Origin: Sphingomonas aracearum
GTDB lineage: Bacteria > Pseudomonadota > Alphaproteobacteria > Sphingomonadales > Sphingomonadaceae
DNA length: 64,000 bases
Reading direction: 5' to 3'
NCBI RefSeq assembly: GCF_003345355.1
Contig: NZ_QQNB01000002.1
Span: 744,001-808,000, forward strand
The notes below the pieces were generated by a model, which was given only the letters and a program-made list of their open reading frames with translations, was not told the origin of the DNA and ran no database searches. Shown piece by piece: positions 16,489 to 25,256 of the stretch. The position numbers and the translations under genes are program-made. How positions within the stretch are numbered: position 1 is the first letter of the stretch; every line of letters starts with the position of its first letter.

Positions 16489-16752
16489 TCACCGGGCCAT
16501 CCCGTATGTCTTGCGCCGCTCCCGGTCGCGGAGCGCGCGCTGGCTCTCCAGAAACGCGACCCGCGCGGCTATCAGCCGCTCCCGCCCGCACTCGGCCAGC
16601 CACCGGGCGATGACGCGGGAATGGGTGCCCCATTCGAGCGTCGCTCCCTCCCAACCCACCTGCGGCCAGCGCGCGGCGAAGTCGGCGGGCACCGGGCGGG
16701 CTGGGCGGCCTCCCTTGCTGCTGTCCAGGGCTTCGCGCGCGGAACTCGACAA
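16489..16752 (-). CDS. Hypothetical basic protein of the island
   Basis: The 87-residue frame starts at a TTG (16752) preceded by TAGGAGAGAGGGG, a good ribosome site, which is why I accept the rare start. The core RWPQVGWEGATLEWGTHSRV, then IARWLAECGRERL, is Trp-rich, and a basic helical tail (LRDRERRKTYG) follows. It resembles short proteins that sit downstream of AlpA-like genes in alphaproteobacterial islands. Role unknown; DNA binding is conceivable from charge. Confidence 0.6.
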   Translation of the reverse strand: MSSSAREALDSSKGGRPARPVPADFAARWPQVGWEGATLEWGTHSRVIARWLAECGRERLIAARVAFLESQRALRDRERRKTYGMAR

Positions 16753-17130
16753 CCCCTCTCTCCTAATAACCTACGTTGGTTCAGCCGTTGATGGATGGTG
16801 GTGAGGGCCGAGCAGAGGGCAGAGGCGACCATCCCCCGCCCTGGCCATTGGCCGATGCGAAGGAGGCGTCCCTGCCCTGGGCGATGGACGGCGGAGCCGG
16901 GCCTCGCGTTCGGGCACCGCTCGCAAGGGCTGGCGAGACGGCGGGAGCACTGCTTTCGAGGCTGTTCCCTGCCCCGGCGTCCGCCCCTTGCTCCTTCGGC
17001 TGGGCTGGCACTTATGGACGCATCCCCGTAGGTGGTGCCTTCACGTCCCGGCGCGCCACGGTCTTGGTCATACCCTCCGCGCCGGTGGTGGTGCTGGCTG
17101 GGCGGTTGCCGCCGCCCGGCCAGCCTCTTC
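16753..17130. other. Gene-free stretch inside the island
   Basis: Open frames here are Pro/Gly/Ala-rich shadows with no motif and no ribosome site. I see no tRNA or clear terminator. It separates the 16752 gene from the winged-helix-like gene. Confidence 0.5.
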
Positions 17131-17505
17131 TTACCCGCTGCCCACGACCGTCAGGCGCTCGCGCAGAAGATACACGCCGTGCCGTCCCGGCCGGGTGATG
17201 TTCGGCTCGTAGAGCGTGTCGATAACCAGCCCGAACCGGGTGCGAAGCTGATAGAGGACGCTGCCGAAGCGGGTGGTGATGCCGGGCTCATCCGCTCGCC
17301 GGGGCCACAGGTCGAGCGTCGTGATGCCGCCTGGCGACGCCATCATCTTGAGCAGCGCACGAGCGTTCGCGCCGCCGGTAGCGAAGCACGAGCCGTCCTG
17401 CTTGCGGAAGAGGGTCTTGCCAGCGGGGGCGGAACGGGTGGAAAGGGGAGCGTCGCCTGCCACAGTGACGCTGTCCTCTCCCCCTGCGGGGGGAGGGGCA
17501 TCCAT
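17131..17505 (-). CDS. Winged-helix-like hypothetical protein of the island
   Basis: The 124-residue protein starts at the ATG at 17505, overlapping the stop of the AlpA-like gene (TGATG); a GTG one codon earlier is an alternative. The segment ALLKMMASPGGITTLDLWPR resembles a short helix-turn-helix. The part reading GITTRFGSVLYQLRTRFGLV then IDTLYEP, and the basic end, fit a small winged-helix DNA-binding protein. Such proteins often follow the excisionase gene in tRNA islands. Coupling with the upstream gene suggests joint control of excision or of the island's own transcription. Confidence 0.7.
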   Translation of the reverse strand: MDAPPPAGGEDSVTVAGDAPLSTRSAPAGKTLFRKQDGSCFATGGANARALLKMMASPGGITTLDLWPRRADEPGITTRFGSVLYQLRTRFGLVIDTLYEPNITRPGRHGVYLLRERLTVVGSG

Positions 17506-17744
17506 CACGCGGCCTGCTGCATGAACCGGGCAACGAGCCGGTCGATGCTCTCGACAGTGACGCAGGTGCGCGCGCCGACCTTCACCCGGGTCAGATCGCC
17601 GCTGTAGAAATACTCGTAGAGCCGGGTCTTGCCGATATCGCCAAGGAGGCTGCGCGCCTTCTCGACGCTCACCAGCTTGGGCTGGAGGTCAGCCGCCGCA
17701 TCGGCGCTGCTGGCGGGAAAGGTAGCCTTGACCGTCACGAACAT
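17505..17744 (-). CDS. AlpA/excisionase-like helix-turn-helix protein
   Basis: The 79-residue protein carries a MerR/AlpA-type helix-turn-helix: LVSVEKARSLLGDIGKTRLY, then EYFYSGDLTRVKVGARTCVT and VESIDRLVARF. This is the usual layout of recombination directionality factors beside P4-type integrases: recognition helix, short wing with lysine, then a closing helix. It lies 146 bases from the integrase stop on the same strand. It is expected to bind att sites or the integrase promoter. Confidence 0.82.
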   Translation of the reverse strand: MFVTVKATFPASSADAAADLQPKLVSVEKARSLLGDIGKTRLYEYFYSGDLTRVKVGARTCVTVESIDRLVARFMQQAA

Positions 17745-17890
17745 ACTCCACTGGAATATGTCCGTGCCGCCCCACGTCGGGTCGGCTTAGAACCGGGGCA
17801 TCGCCCCTATGGGCGGGCGTTATAGGAACAGCGCGAGAACAGATCAAGGCTCCAACGGCGGCGGGTGACGCCGGGCGGAAGTCGTGCCTG

Positions 17891-19066
17891 CTACGCGCTG
17901 GCGCTGGCGAGCGGCACGACCGTCGCGCTGCCCGCGCCGCTGGCGAAGCGTCCCCAGGCATCCATTAGGTCGCGCCGCAGGTCGAAGAACGTCGTGCGCC
18001 GGTAGGCCGCTTCGACCGCGTTGGGGACGGCGTGGGCGAGCGCCGCTTCGGCGACCTCCCCGGGCAGGCTGGTCTGCTCCGCCGCCCAATCGCGGAAGGT
18101 CGAGCGGAAGCCATGCACCGTCGCGTCGGTAACACCCAGGTCGCGGAGCGCCTTGCTCAACGTCATGTCGGACAGCATCCCGTCCTTCGCTGACGGAAAA
18201 ACGAGGTTGGTGCCCGCCCGGCGAAGCGAGGCGGCCTGCTGGAACACGGCAAGCGCCTCCGGCGACAGCGGGACGCGGTGCGCGCGCCGCATCTTCATCC
18301 GCTCCGCCGGGACTGTCCACACGCCGCGCTCCAGGTCGAGTTCATCCCAGGTCGCGCCCCGGACCTCGCCCGACCGGGCGGCGGTCAGGATGGTGGCGCG
18401 AAGTGCGAGCGCGCCGAAGCCGCCCTTGCTTTCGAGGCGGGTCATCAGGCCCGGCACGTCCCGGTAGTCCATCGCGGCGAAGCGACCCCGGCGCGGCTGG
18501 GCGGGGAGCCGGTCGCTCACGCCCTTCGCCAGCGTCGTCTCCAGCAGCGGGCCGTCTGGCCGGGCGAACCGGATGACGCGGATGACAAGCTGCCGAACGC
18601 GCTTCGCGGTTTCGGGCTTGCTCTGCCAGATCGGCGCGAGCGCCTTGGCGATGGCATCTGCGTCGATGCTCTGCACTTGCAGTTTGCCGAGCGCCGGGAA
18701 GGCGTGGGCCTGCAACCGGGAGAGGGCCAGCTTCTGCCCACCCGGCGACAGCTTGGCCGCCACGAACTCGCCCGCCACGTCGCGGAACAGGCGGGTCATC
18801 GCGGGTGGCTGCTTCCAGAGGGTGTGCGGGTCGCGGTCCTCCGTCAGCGCCTTCTTGGCTGCGCGGGCCTTCTCCCGTGCTTCCGAAAGGCTGATGGTCT
18901 TGAGCGAACCCAGCCCGAAGTCGCGGCGTTTGCCGTCCTTCTGATAGCGACACACCCACGATGCGAGGCCCGGCTTGCTGACGAACAGCAGCAGCCCGTC
19001 ACCGTCGCGGTAGCGCCCCGGCTTGGCGAGCGCGGCCCGGATGCTGGCCTGCGTCAACTTGCCCAT
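17891..19066 (-). CDS. P4-type tyrosine integrase
   Basis: The 391-residue protein has the N-terminal arm-binding domain (DUF4102-like: YRDGDGLLLFVSKPGLASWV, CRYQKDGKRRDFGLGSL), a core-binding region, and the C-terminal catalytic domain. The Arg of the first box is in TAARSGEVRGATWDELDLE, the H-x-x-R box is HGFRSTFRDWAAE, the later His is in LAHAVPN and the nucleophile Tyr is in EAAYRRT. Length is normal for the family. The start at 19066 has AAGGAGG just upstream. The gene reads away from the tRNA-Ser whose 3' end is its attachment site, 165 bases away, and catalyses integration and excision of the 6-kb island. Confidence 0.94.
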   Translation of the reverse strand: MGKLTQASIRAALAKPGRYRDGDGLLLFVSKPGLASWVCRYQKDGKRRDFGLGSLKTISLSEAREKARAAKKALTEDRDPHTLWKQPPAMTRLFRDVAGEFVAAKLSPGGQKLALSRLQAHAFPALGKLQVQSIDADAIAKALAPIWQSKPETAKRVRQLVIRVIRFARPDGPLLETTLAKGVSDRLPAQPRRGRFAAMDYRDVPGLMTRLESKGGFGALALRATILTAARSGEVRGATWDELDLERGVWTVPAERMKMRRAHRVPLSPEALAVFQQAASLRRAGTNLVFPSAKDGMLSDMTLSKALRDLGVTDATVHGFRSTFRDWAAEQTSLPGEVAEAALAHAVPNAVEAAYRRTTFFDLRRDLMDAWGRFASGAGSATVVPLASASA

Positions 19067-19229
19067 GCTGCCTCCTTGCGAGGGTCGTGGAGCGTTTCCC
19101 CCACCCTATCCCCCTCTCCTAGCGCGAAAGCGGGCGAACGGCAACGGAAGCCCACGGCAACAAAAGCCGAGGATTTCTGCGGGTCACAAGGGCTTAGGAG
19201 GGAGCGCGCGGAAGGCTGCGGAAGGCCCG

Positions 19230-19245
19230 GTGGCGGAGACGGAGG
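19230..19245. repeat. Proximal att site in tRNA-Ser
   Basis: This is an exact direct copy of 13226-13241. It overlaps the 3' end of the tRNA, so the gene is kept intact after integration. Confidence 0.8.
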
Positions 19246-19321
19246 GATTCGAACCCTCGGTACCCTTTGGAGGTACGACGCTTTAGCAAAGCGTTGGTTT
19301 CAGCCACTCACCCACGTCTCC
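19231..19321 (-). tRNA. tRNA-Ser(GCU)
   Basis: On the minus strand a 91-base cloverleaf begins GGAGACG and ends CGTCTCC-G-CCA, with CCA encoded. The anticodon stem/loop is ACGCT-TTGCTAA-AGCGT, giving anticodon GCU. A long variable arm (class II) and the T-arm GAGGGTTCGAATCCCTC are present. It serves codons AGC and AGU. Its 3' end is the island attachment site. Confidence 0.97.
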
Positions 19322-19491
19322 GGTTTCGGCGGCAGATGCGCGGCTATAGCGATGGTCGGGCGGGCGATCAACACCGTCTGCGACCGCTTTTTGGCGTCGG
19401 ATCGACTCGGATCGTCGCGTGTTCATTGCCGGGCAAGGCGATGTCGGGTTAACCTTGTCGCCGGGCCATGCCCCGGGGGATTTCTGTTACC

Positions 19492-20259
19492 ATGCGCACG
19501 CTGCTCTGTTCCTTGCTTCTGGTCGTCGCGATGGCGTCGCCTGCTGCCGCGCAGGTCCGCACCATCGATCCCAATCAGGCGATCGATGCGGACCTGGCAC
19601 CCGGCCGACGCGCGCCGCCGCCCGTCGCCGACCCGGATCCGGTGCCGGTGGCCGACGAAGCGCCTGCGGAGGCGCCCGCACGGCCTGCGAACGAGCCCGC
19701 CCCCGCTCCCGTGCGCAACGGCGCGGACGGCACCACCGGCACCCGCGAGGCGGCAAACGCCGATGCGGCACGCGGCGACACCTTCACCGAGCCGGAACTG
19801 CTGAATGCCGCAGAAGGCGTGTTCGGCAAGGGCGCCGCGGGGCTTGCCGGCATTCTGGAGCGGACGCTCAAGGAACAGGGCCGCCCCAACGCGTATATCT
19901 CCGGCAAGGAAGCCTCCGGGGCCCTGGTGGTGGGCCTGCGCTATGGCCAGGGAACCATGTTCCACAAGGTGGAGGGCCAGCAGCCGATCTACTGGACCGG
20001 GCCTTCCGTAGGCTTCGACCTGGGTGGCGACGCGAACAAGGTCTTCGTTCTCGTCTACAACCTGTACGACAGCGAGGAGATCTATGCGCGCTTTCCCGCC
20101 GCGGAGGGGCGCCTGTACCTCGTCGGCGGGTTCGCCGCGACCTACCTGCGCCGCGGCAACGTGGTGCTGATCCCCATTCGCCTGGGCGTCGGCTGGCGGC
20201 AGGGCGTGAACGTCGGCTACATGAAGTTCAGCCACAAGAACAACTGGCTGCCGTTCTGA
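19492..20259 (+). CDS. DUF1134 periplasmic protein (EipA-like)
   Basis: The 255-residue protein has a signal peptide (MRTLLCSLLLVVAMASPAAA, cleaved before QVR) and a Pro/Ala-rich linker to about residue 95. A C-terminal DUF1134 domain follows, with LERTLKEQGRPNAYISGKEA, LVVGLRYGQGTMFHKVEG and WTGPSVGFDLGGDANKVFVL. In Brucella the homologue EipA is a small beta-barrel needed for envelope integrity; the same role here is inferred. The ATG at 19492 is chosen for the signal peptide, eight codons inside a longer open frame. It stands alone. Confidence 0.88.
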   Translation: MRTLLCSLLLVVAMASPAAAQVRTIDPNQAIDADLAPGRRAPPPVADPDPVPVADEAPAEAPARPANEPAPAPVRNGADGTTGTREAANADAARGDTFTEPELLNAAEGVFGKGAAGLAGILERTLKEQGRPNAYISGKEASGALVVGLRYGQGTMFHKVEGQQPIYWTGPSVGFDLGGDANKVFVLVYNLYDSEEIYARFPAAEGRLYLVGGFAATYLRRGNVVLIPIRLGVGWRQGVNVGYMKFSHKNNWLPF

Positions 20260-20329
20260 CCGAGCGTGGCCAGCCGCCTGCAGCGGCTGGACTCACGCCG
20301 GTCCGGCCGGCGGAGCATCGCTCCGACCG

Positions 20330-20354
20330 ACGACGCGGCTTTGCCGCGGCGGGG
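20330..20354. repeat. 25-base dispersed repeat, copy 1
   Basis: The sequence is identical over 25 bases to 42338-42362. It contains the hairpin CGCGG-CTTTG-CCGCG. The 40 bases before it are also similar in kind (GC palindromes around CGGAG/CTCCG). Confidence 0.75.
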
Positions 20355-20508
20355 AATAGTGCGGGCGGCTTTCCTCGACAGCGGGTGCTGCGCTGTCTTA
20401 CGCGCGCTTCCCAACTAAGCCGCGGCGGCATTGGGACGTGAGACGGTCGCGCGATCGCCCGAGAGCTTCGGCGGGAAGGTGCCACGCTCACCTACAAGCG
20501 CTTCCCCA

Positions 20509-20534
20509 GCTGGACCCCGGCCTCCGCCGGGGAG
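20509..20534. repeat. Half-unit of the CCCCGG palindrome family
   Basis: The unit CTGGACCCCGGCCTCCGCCG then GGGAG is one arm of the paired repeats seen in full at 26664, 32484, 35826 and 43451. Its partner arm is missing. Confidence 0.65.
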
Positions 20535-20567
20535 CCGTTCAGAGAGGGGCCGGTCGAAACCCGCCCT

Positions 20568-21605
20568 TCACCCCGCGAAGCGCCACCCGAGCGTCTCGCC
20601 GGCATGGAACGGCACCACGCTGAGCGCGCCGTCGCCGACCCGCTCCGGCACCGTCGCCTTCCCCTTCGCCAGCGTCACCGTCCCCTCGTTCAGCGGCAGG
20701 CCGTAGAAGCGGGCACCGTGCTCGGAGGCGAAACCCTCGAAGCGCTCGATCGCCCCTTCTTCCTCGAACACCGCCAGATAGCTTTCCAGCGCGAACGGCG
20801 CGTTGAAGATGCCGGCGCAGCCGCAATCCATCTCCTTGCGCCCGATCGCGTGCGGCGCGCTGTCGGTGCCCAGGAAGAATTTGGGCGAGCCGGACACCGC
20901 CGCCGCGCGCACCGCCAGCCGGTGCCGCTCGCGCTTCACCACCGGCAGGCAATAGGCATGGGGGCGCAAGCCGCCGGCGAACAGCGCGTTGCGGTTGAGG
21001 TGCAGGTGCTGCGGCGTGATCGTCGCGCCGAGGTTCGGCCCGGCCTCGCGCACGAACGAAGCCGCTTCCTCGGTGGTGATATGTTCGAGCACGATCTTCA
21101 GCGCCGGATAGTCGCGCACCAGCGGCGCGAGGATCCGCTCCACGAACACCGCCTCGCGATCAAAGATGTCGATTGCGGGATCGGTCACCTCGCCGTGGAT
21201 CAGCAGGGGCATGCCGATCCGCTGCATCGTCTCCAGCACGCCGGTGAGCGCGCGGATGTCGCTGACGCCGTGGGCGGAATTGGTCGTGGCATGCGCGGGG
21301 TAGAGCTTGGCGGCGACCCACACGCCTTCGGCATGGCCGCGCTCGATCTCGGCCGGATCGCTGGCGTCCGTCAGGTAGCAGGTCATCAGCGGCGTGAAGG
21401 CGGCGGCCTCGGGCAGCGCGGCCAGGATGCGGTCGCGATAGGCGGCGGCGGTCGCCGCCTCCGTCACCGGGGGCACCAGATTGGGCATGATGATGGCCCG
21501 GGCGAACTGCCGCGCCGTGTGCCCCGCCACCAGGCGCAGCATGTCGCCGTCGCGCAGGTGCACGTGCCAGTCGTCGGGGCGGCGGATCGTCAGGCGCTCG
21601 GTCAT
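20568..21605 (-). CDS. pyrC: Dihydroorotase
   Basis: The 345-residue protein is a class II dihydroorotase, the zinc enzyme that closes carbamoyl-aspartate to dihydroorotate in pyrimidine synthesis. Metal ligands are in DDWHVHLRDG (residues 11-20), the carbamylated lysine is in AAKLYPAHATTN, later His ligands are in LLIHGEVTD and VLEHITTEE, and the catalytic Asp is in LGTDSAPH. Length is normal. It ends beside the repeat-bearing gap and is divergent from ygfZ, with 45 bases between starts. pyrD is elsewhere in the window. Confidence 0.96.
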   Translation of the reverse strand: MTERLTIRRPDDWHVHLRDGDMLRLVAGHTARQFARAIIMPNLVPPVTEAATAAAYRDRILAALPEAAAFTPLMTCYLTDASDPAEIERGHAEGVWVAAKLYPAHATTNSAHGVSDIRALTGVLETMQRIGMPLLIHGEVTDPAIDIFDREAVFVERILAPLVRDYPALKIVLEHITTEEAASFVREAGPNLGATITPQHLHLNRNALFAGGLRPHAYCLPVVKRERHRLAVRAAAVSGSPKFFLGTDSAPHAIGRKEMDCGCAGIFNAPFALESYLAVFEEEGAIERFEGFASEHGARFYGLPLNEGTVTLAKGKATVPERVGDGALSVVPFHAGETLGWRFAG

Positions 21606-21650
21606 GGTGCTGCCCTAGCGCGGGTCGTCCCGCGTGCCTAGGTAGCGGCC

Positions 21651-22382
21651 ATGGGCACCTTCTCGACCGCCACCACCTTGACCGATCGCGCGCTGATCCG
21701 GCTGGCCGGGGAGGACGTGCGCGGTTTTCTCCAGGGGCTCGTCACCAACGACACCGCCGGTCTGGAGGCAGGGCCGCGCTGGGCGGGGCTGCTCACGCCG
21801 CAGGGCAAGGCGCTGTTCGACTTCCTGCTGTGGGCGGATGGCGACGCGGTGCTGATCGACTGCGAGGCCGATGCCGCCGAGGCGCTCGCGCGGCGATTGT
21901 CCCTGTATCGGCTGCGGCGCGCGATCACCATCGAACCGGCTGCCGGCGCGGTGCACTGGTCGGCGGACGGCGAGGCGGGCGTATCGGACCCGCGACTGGC
22001 GGCGCTCGGCCGGCGCTGGCTCGGGCCGGCGGGCGAACCGGCGGAGGGCTGGCGCGAGCATCGCCTGGCGCTGGGCGTGACGGAAGGGCGCGGCGAGCTG
22101 GGCGACGGCGAAACGCTGTGGCTGGAATGCAACGGCGCGGAGCTCAACGGGGTCAGCTACACCAAGGGCTGCTATGTCGGGCAGGAGAACACCGCGCGCA
22201 TGCACTACCGCGCCAAGGTGAACCGCCGGCTGGTCGTCGCCCCCCTTTCCGCGCCGGGCAGTCGCACCCGCGCGACCTATCCCGACCTCGGCTGGATGGT
22301 GGAGCTGCGCCGGGTGGAGGCGCTCGGCGATGCCTTGCGGCCGGACTGGCTGGAAGCCGCCCTCGCCCCGGCGGTTGACTGA
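21651..22382 (+). CDS. ygfZ: Folate-binding protein YgfZ
   Basis: The 243-residue protein belongs to the GcvT-like YgfZ family, which uses tetrahydrofolate to help repair or assemble some Fe-S enzymes. The signature KGCYVGQENTARMHYRAKVN is at about residues 173-192 and contains the conserved Cys of the K-G-C-Y-x-G-Q-E motif. The N-terminal part, VRGFLQGLVTNDTAGL, is also typical. Length is slightly short, as is usual in alphaproteobacteria. It is divergent from pyrC and is followed by the efflux operon after a 52-base gap. Confidence 0.93.
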   Translation: MGTFSTATTLTDRALIRLAGEDVRGFLQGLVTNDTAGLEAGPRWAGLLTPQGKALFDFLLWADGDAVLIDCEADAAEALARRLSLYRLRRAITIEPAAGAVHWSADGEAGVSDPRLAALGRRWLGPAGEPAEGWREHRLALGVTEGRGELGDGETLWLECNGAELNGVSYTKGCYVGQENTARMHYRAKVNRRLVVAPLSAPGSRTRATYPDLGWMVELRRVEALGDALRPDWLEAALAPAVD

Positions 22383-22434
22383 GCTTTATCAACGGCGGCG
22401 CCGTACGGCGTTGCAGAGCAGCAATGTTCGGCGC

Positions 22435-24114
22435 ATGGACACGCACGTGTCGTCCAGCACCCTCCTGACGCCCTGGTATCGCTTGCGCCGCTTCCTGACC
22501 GAACAGGAATGGGAGTTCGCCGCGCACGAGCGCCCGGTGATGCCCGGCTCGCCCGGTTCCCCGGACCATCCGCTCCGCCGCCAGATCGCCTATGCGCTGA
22601 TCGCGGTGCTGGTGGGGCTGACCGGCGGCCTCGGCAACTCGCTGATCTCGGCCAACACCTACCAGTTGCAGGGCGCGCTGGGGCTCGATCCGGTGGAGAT
22701 CGCCTGGCTGCCGACCATCTATGTGGCGACCAATGCCAGCATCAACCTGCTGCTGGTCAAGTTCCGGCAGGAGTTCGGCCTCCGGCCGTTCGCGCTGATC
22801 TTCCTGGGGCTGTATGCCGCGATCACGTTCGCGCACCTGTTCGTGCTCGATTTCTCCACCGCATTGATCGTCCGCGCGGCCAGCGGCATGGCCGGCGCGC
22901 CGCTGTCCAGCCTGTGCCTCTACTACATGATGCAGGCGTTTCCGGCGAAGTGGCGGTTGAAGGCGGTGGTCGTCGGCATCGGCGTGCCGCAATGCGCGAC
23001 GCCGCTCGCGCGCATGTTCTCGCCCGATCTGCTCGCCATGTCGCAGTGGCGCACCTTGTACCTGTTCGAGCTGGGGCTGGCGCTGCTCAGCGTCGCCGCC
23101 GTGGCGCTGCTGCGCCTGCCGCCGACCGTCCGGCAGAAGGCGTTCGAGCCGCTCGATTTCGTCACCTTCACGCTTTACGGCAGCGCGGTGGCGCTGTTCG
23201 CGGCGGTGCTGGGGCTCGGCCGCTATGTCTGGTGGACCAATGCGACATGGATCGCCTGGGCGCTGATCGCGGCCATTCCAATGCTCGCCGCCGCGCTGCT
23301 GATCGAGCATCACCGGGCCAATCCGCTGCTCAACACCCGCTGGCTCGGCAGCGCGGACATCCTGCGCTTTGCCGTTGTCACGATCATGGCGCGCATCGTC
23401 CTGTCGGAACAGACCTTCGCCGCGGTGGGCCTGCTCACCGTGCTGGGCCAGAACAACGACCAGCTCGGCACCTTCTTCCTGCTGCTGTTCCTCGCCTCGG
23501 CCGCCGGCGTCGCGGCAAGCGCGATCACGCTGAACGTGGAAAAGCTCGCCCATCCGGTGATGCTGGCGATCGGCCTGGTCGCGGTGGCCGCCTGGGCTGA
23601 CAGCTATTCCACCAGCCTCACCCGCGCGCCGCAGATGTACCTGACGCAGATGGTGATCGCCTTTGCCGGAACCTTTTTCCTTGGTCCGTCCTTGCTGTTC
23701 GGAATGACGCGCGCGCTGCAACAGGGGAGCGGACACATCATCAGCTTCGTCGCCCTGTTCGGCATCCTGAACAGCGTCGGCGGGCTGGCCGGCACGGCGA
23801 TGCTCGGCAGCTACCAGACGATCCGCGAAAAGGCGAACAGCGCCGCCATCACGCAAGCGGTGGACCCGACCGATCCGATCGTCACCCAGCGGCTGCAGGC
23901 AGGATCGGCGGGCCTGGCGCGCGTGGTCGGCGATCCCGCCTTGCGATCGGCGGAAGGCGGCGCGCTGCTGTCGCAGACGGCGACGCGCGAGGCGAACGTG
24001 CTCGCTTACGACGACGTCTTCCGGCTGGTCGCGGCGCTCGCCGCCGCTACCTTCCTGTATCTCCTTTTCCTGCTCGCCCGCCGTCGCTGGCGCGAGCGCA
24101 GGGCCCTTGCATGA
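22435..24114 (+). CDS. DHA2-type MFS multidrug transporter (EmrB-like)
   Basis: The 559-residue protein is predicted to have about 14 membrane segments. A cytosolic N-terminal tail of about 45 residues precedes TM1 (IAYALIAVLVGLTGGLGNSL). The stretches ANTYQLQGALGLDPVEIAWL and GRYVWWTNATWIAWALIAAI are typical of EmrB relatives that pair with a membrane-fusion partner. The ATG at 22435 is taken as the start; the frame is open back to 22330. It overlaps the following fusion-protein gene by four bases (ATGA). The three genes build one pump through both membranes, driven by protons. Substrates unknown. Confidence 0.9.
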   Translation: MDTHVSSSTLLTPWYRLRRFLTEQEWEFAAHERPVMPGSPGSPDHPLRRQIAYALIAVLVGLTGGLGNSLISANTYQLQGALGLDPVEIAWLPTIYVATNASINLLLVKFRQEFGLRPFALIFLGLYAAITFAHLFVLDFSTALIVRAASGMAGAPLSSLCLYYMMQAFPAKWRLKAVVVGIGVPQCATPLARMFSPDLLAMSQWRTLYLFELGLALLSVAAVALLRLPPTVRQKAFEPLDFVTFTLYGSAVALFAAVLGLGRYVWWTNATWIAWALIAAIPMLAAALLIEHHRANPLLNTRWLGSADILRFAVVTIMARIVLSEQTFAAVGLLTVLGQNNDQLGTFFLLLFLASAAGVAASAITLNVEKLAHPVMLAIGLVAVAAWADSYSTSLTRAPQMYLTQMVIAFAGTFFLGPSLLFGMTRALQQGSGHIISFVALFGILNSVGGLAGTAMLGSYQTIREKANSAAITQAVDPTDPIVTQRLQAGSAGLARVVGDPALRSAEGGALLSQTATREANVLAYDDVFRLVAALAAATFLYLLFLLARRRWRERRALA

Positions 24115-25256
24115 CCGACACCCGCTCCCCCGTTTCTCCCGCCCCCGTGACCGAGGAGCGCGCCGCCGAGCAGGCGCCGCCCCCGCCGGTCGGCTCCGGC
24201 TGGGCGCCGCCACGGCCAAGCCGCACCGCCATCATCGTCCTGGCGCTGGTGGCGCTCGCCGGCATCCTCGCCGTGCTGGCCGCGTGGCGGCTGCCGCCCT
24301 TCGCCAACGCCTATGAGCGCACGGACAACGCCTATGTGCGCGGGCGCACCACCGTGATCGCGCCGCAGGTGTCCGGTTACGTCACTCAGGTGCTGGTGCG
24401 CGATTTCGAGCAGGTGGCCGCCGGCCAGCCGCTGGTGAAGATCGACGACCGCATCTACGCCCAGCGGGTCGACCAGGCGGCGGCGCAGGTCGGCGCGCAG
24501 GAGGCCACGCTGGCCAACAGCCGGCAGGCCGCGGCCAGCCGACAGGCGAGCTTCGCCGGACAGCAAGCCGCCGTCGCCAATGCCCGCGCGCAGCTGATGC
24601 GGGCGCAGGCCGACATGGCGCGCGTCAACGATCTCGTGACCGACGGATCGGTGTCCCTGCGCGAGCGGGACCAGACGCTCGCCGCCCTGCGCCAGGCGCA
24701 GGCGCAGCTGCAGCAGGCGGTGGCCGCCCGCAACATCGCCCAGCAGGACATCCGCACGGTGGAGGTCGGCCGCGGCGGGCAGCAGGCCGCGGTCACCGGC
24801 GCGGAGGCGGCGCAGCGGCTGGCGCAGATCGACCTTGCGAACACCGTGATCCGCGCGCCCGAAACGGGCCGGCTGAGCGAAGTGGGCGTGCGCAACGGCC
24901 AGTATGTGACCGCCGGATCGCAGCTGATGTTCCTGGTGCCGCCGGAAACCTGGGTGATCGCCAACTTCAAGGAAGCGCAAACCGCGCGCATGGCGGTGGG
25001 CCAGCCGGCGATCTTCACGGTGGACGGGCTCGGCAATGCCAAGCTGACCGGCCATGTAGAGCGGATCTCGCCAGCAGCCGGCAGCGAGTTCGCGGTGCTG
25101 AAGCCGGACAATGCCACCGGCAACTTCACCAAGGTGCCGCAGCGGATCCCCGTGCGCATCCGCATCGATCCCGGTCAGCCCCTCGCCACCCGCCTGCGCC
25201 CCGGCATGTCGGTGCAGGCGCGGGTGGACACCTCCGGCGGGCCGCAGCCGCGGTGA
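24111..25256 (+). CDS. EmrA/HlyD-family membrane fusion protein
   Basis: The 381-residue periplasmic adaptor has a Pro-rich cytosolic start and one membrane anchor (about residues 38-58, TAIIVLALVALAGILAVLAA). It then has the lipoyl-like half motifs YVRGRTTVIAPQVSGYVTQV and DLANTVIRAPETGRL flanking a long helical hairpin (about 115-240, Gln/Ala-rich), and a beta-barrel domain. It joins the MFS pump to the outer-membrane channel. It overlaps both neighbours by four bases, so the operon is tightly coupled. Confidence 0.93.
   Translation: MTDTRSPVSPAPVTEERAAEQAPPPPVGSGWAPPRPSRTAIIVLALVALAGILAVLAAWRLPPFANAYERTDNAYVRGRTTVIAPQVSGYVTQVLVRDFEQVAAGQPLVKIDDRIYAQRVDQAAAQVGAQEATLANSRQAAASRQASFAGQQAAVANARAQLMRAQADMARVNDLVTDGSVSLRERDQTLAALRQAQAQLQQAVAARNIAQQDIRTVEVGRGGQQAAVTGAEAAQRLAQIDLANTVIRAPETGRLSEVGVRNGQYVTAGSQLMFLVPPETWVIANFKEAQTARMAVGQPAIFTVDGLGNAKLTGHVERISPAAGSEFAVLKPDNATGNFTKVPQRIPVRIRIDPGQPLATRLRPGMSVQARVDTSGGPQPR

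Larger units (their letters stand above)
13226..19245. mobile_element. 6-kb integrated island at tRNA-Ser(GCU)
   Basis: The element is bounded by 16-base direct repeats, one inside the tRNA-Ser 3' end. It carries, from the tRNA inward, a P4-type integrase, an AlpA/excisionase-like protein, a winged-helix-like protein, a short hypothetical protein, a DUF2158/DUF6953 pair in the opposite orientation, then four small overlapping genes and an exported protein. There is no replication, capsid or conjugation gene, so it is a small satellite-like island or the remnant of a larger one. Confidence 0.75.
20260..20567. other. Repeat-bearing intergenic stretch
   Basis: No gene is seen. It holds one copy of a 25-base core repeat at 20330-20354 and a single half-unit of the CCGGGG-palindrome family at 20509-20534. 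The convergent genes (DUF1134 and pyrC) end on either side. Confidence 0.6.

Noticed and set aside
16781..17011. 76-codon minus-strand frame in the island gap
   Set aside because: Low-complexity Pro/Ser/Gly/Ala translation with no domain; likely chance.
22153..24219. 688-codon minus-strand frame opposite the EmrB-like gene
   Set aside because: Gln/Arg/His-rich antisense product typical of high-GC shadow frames.
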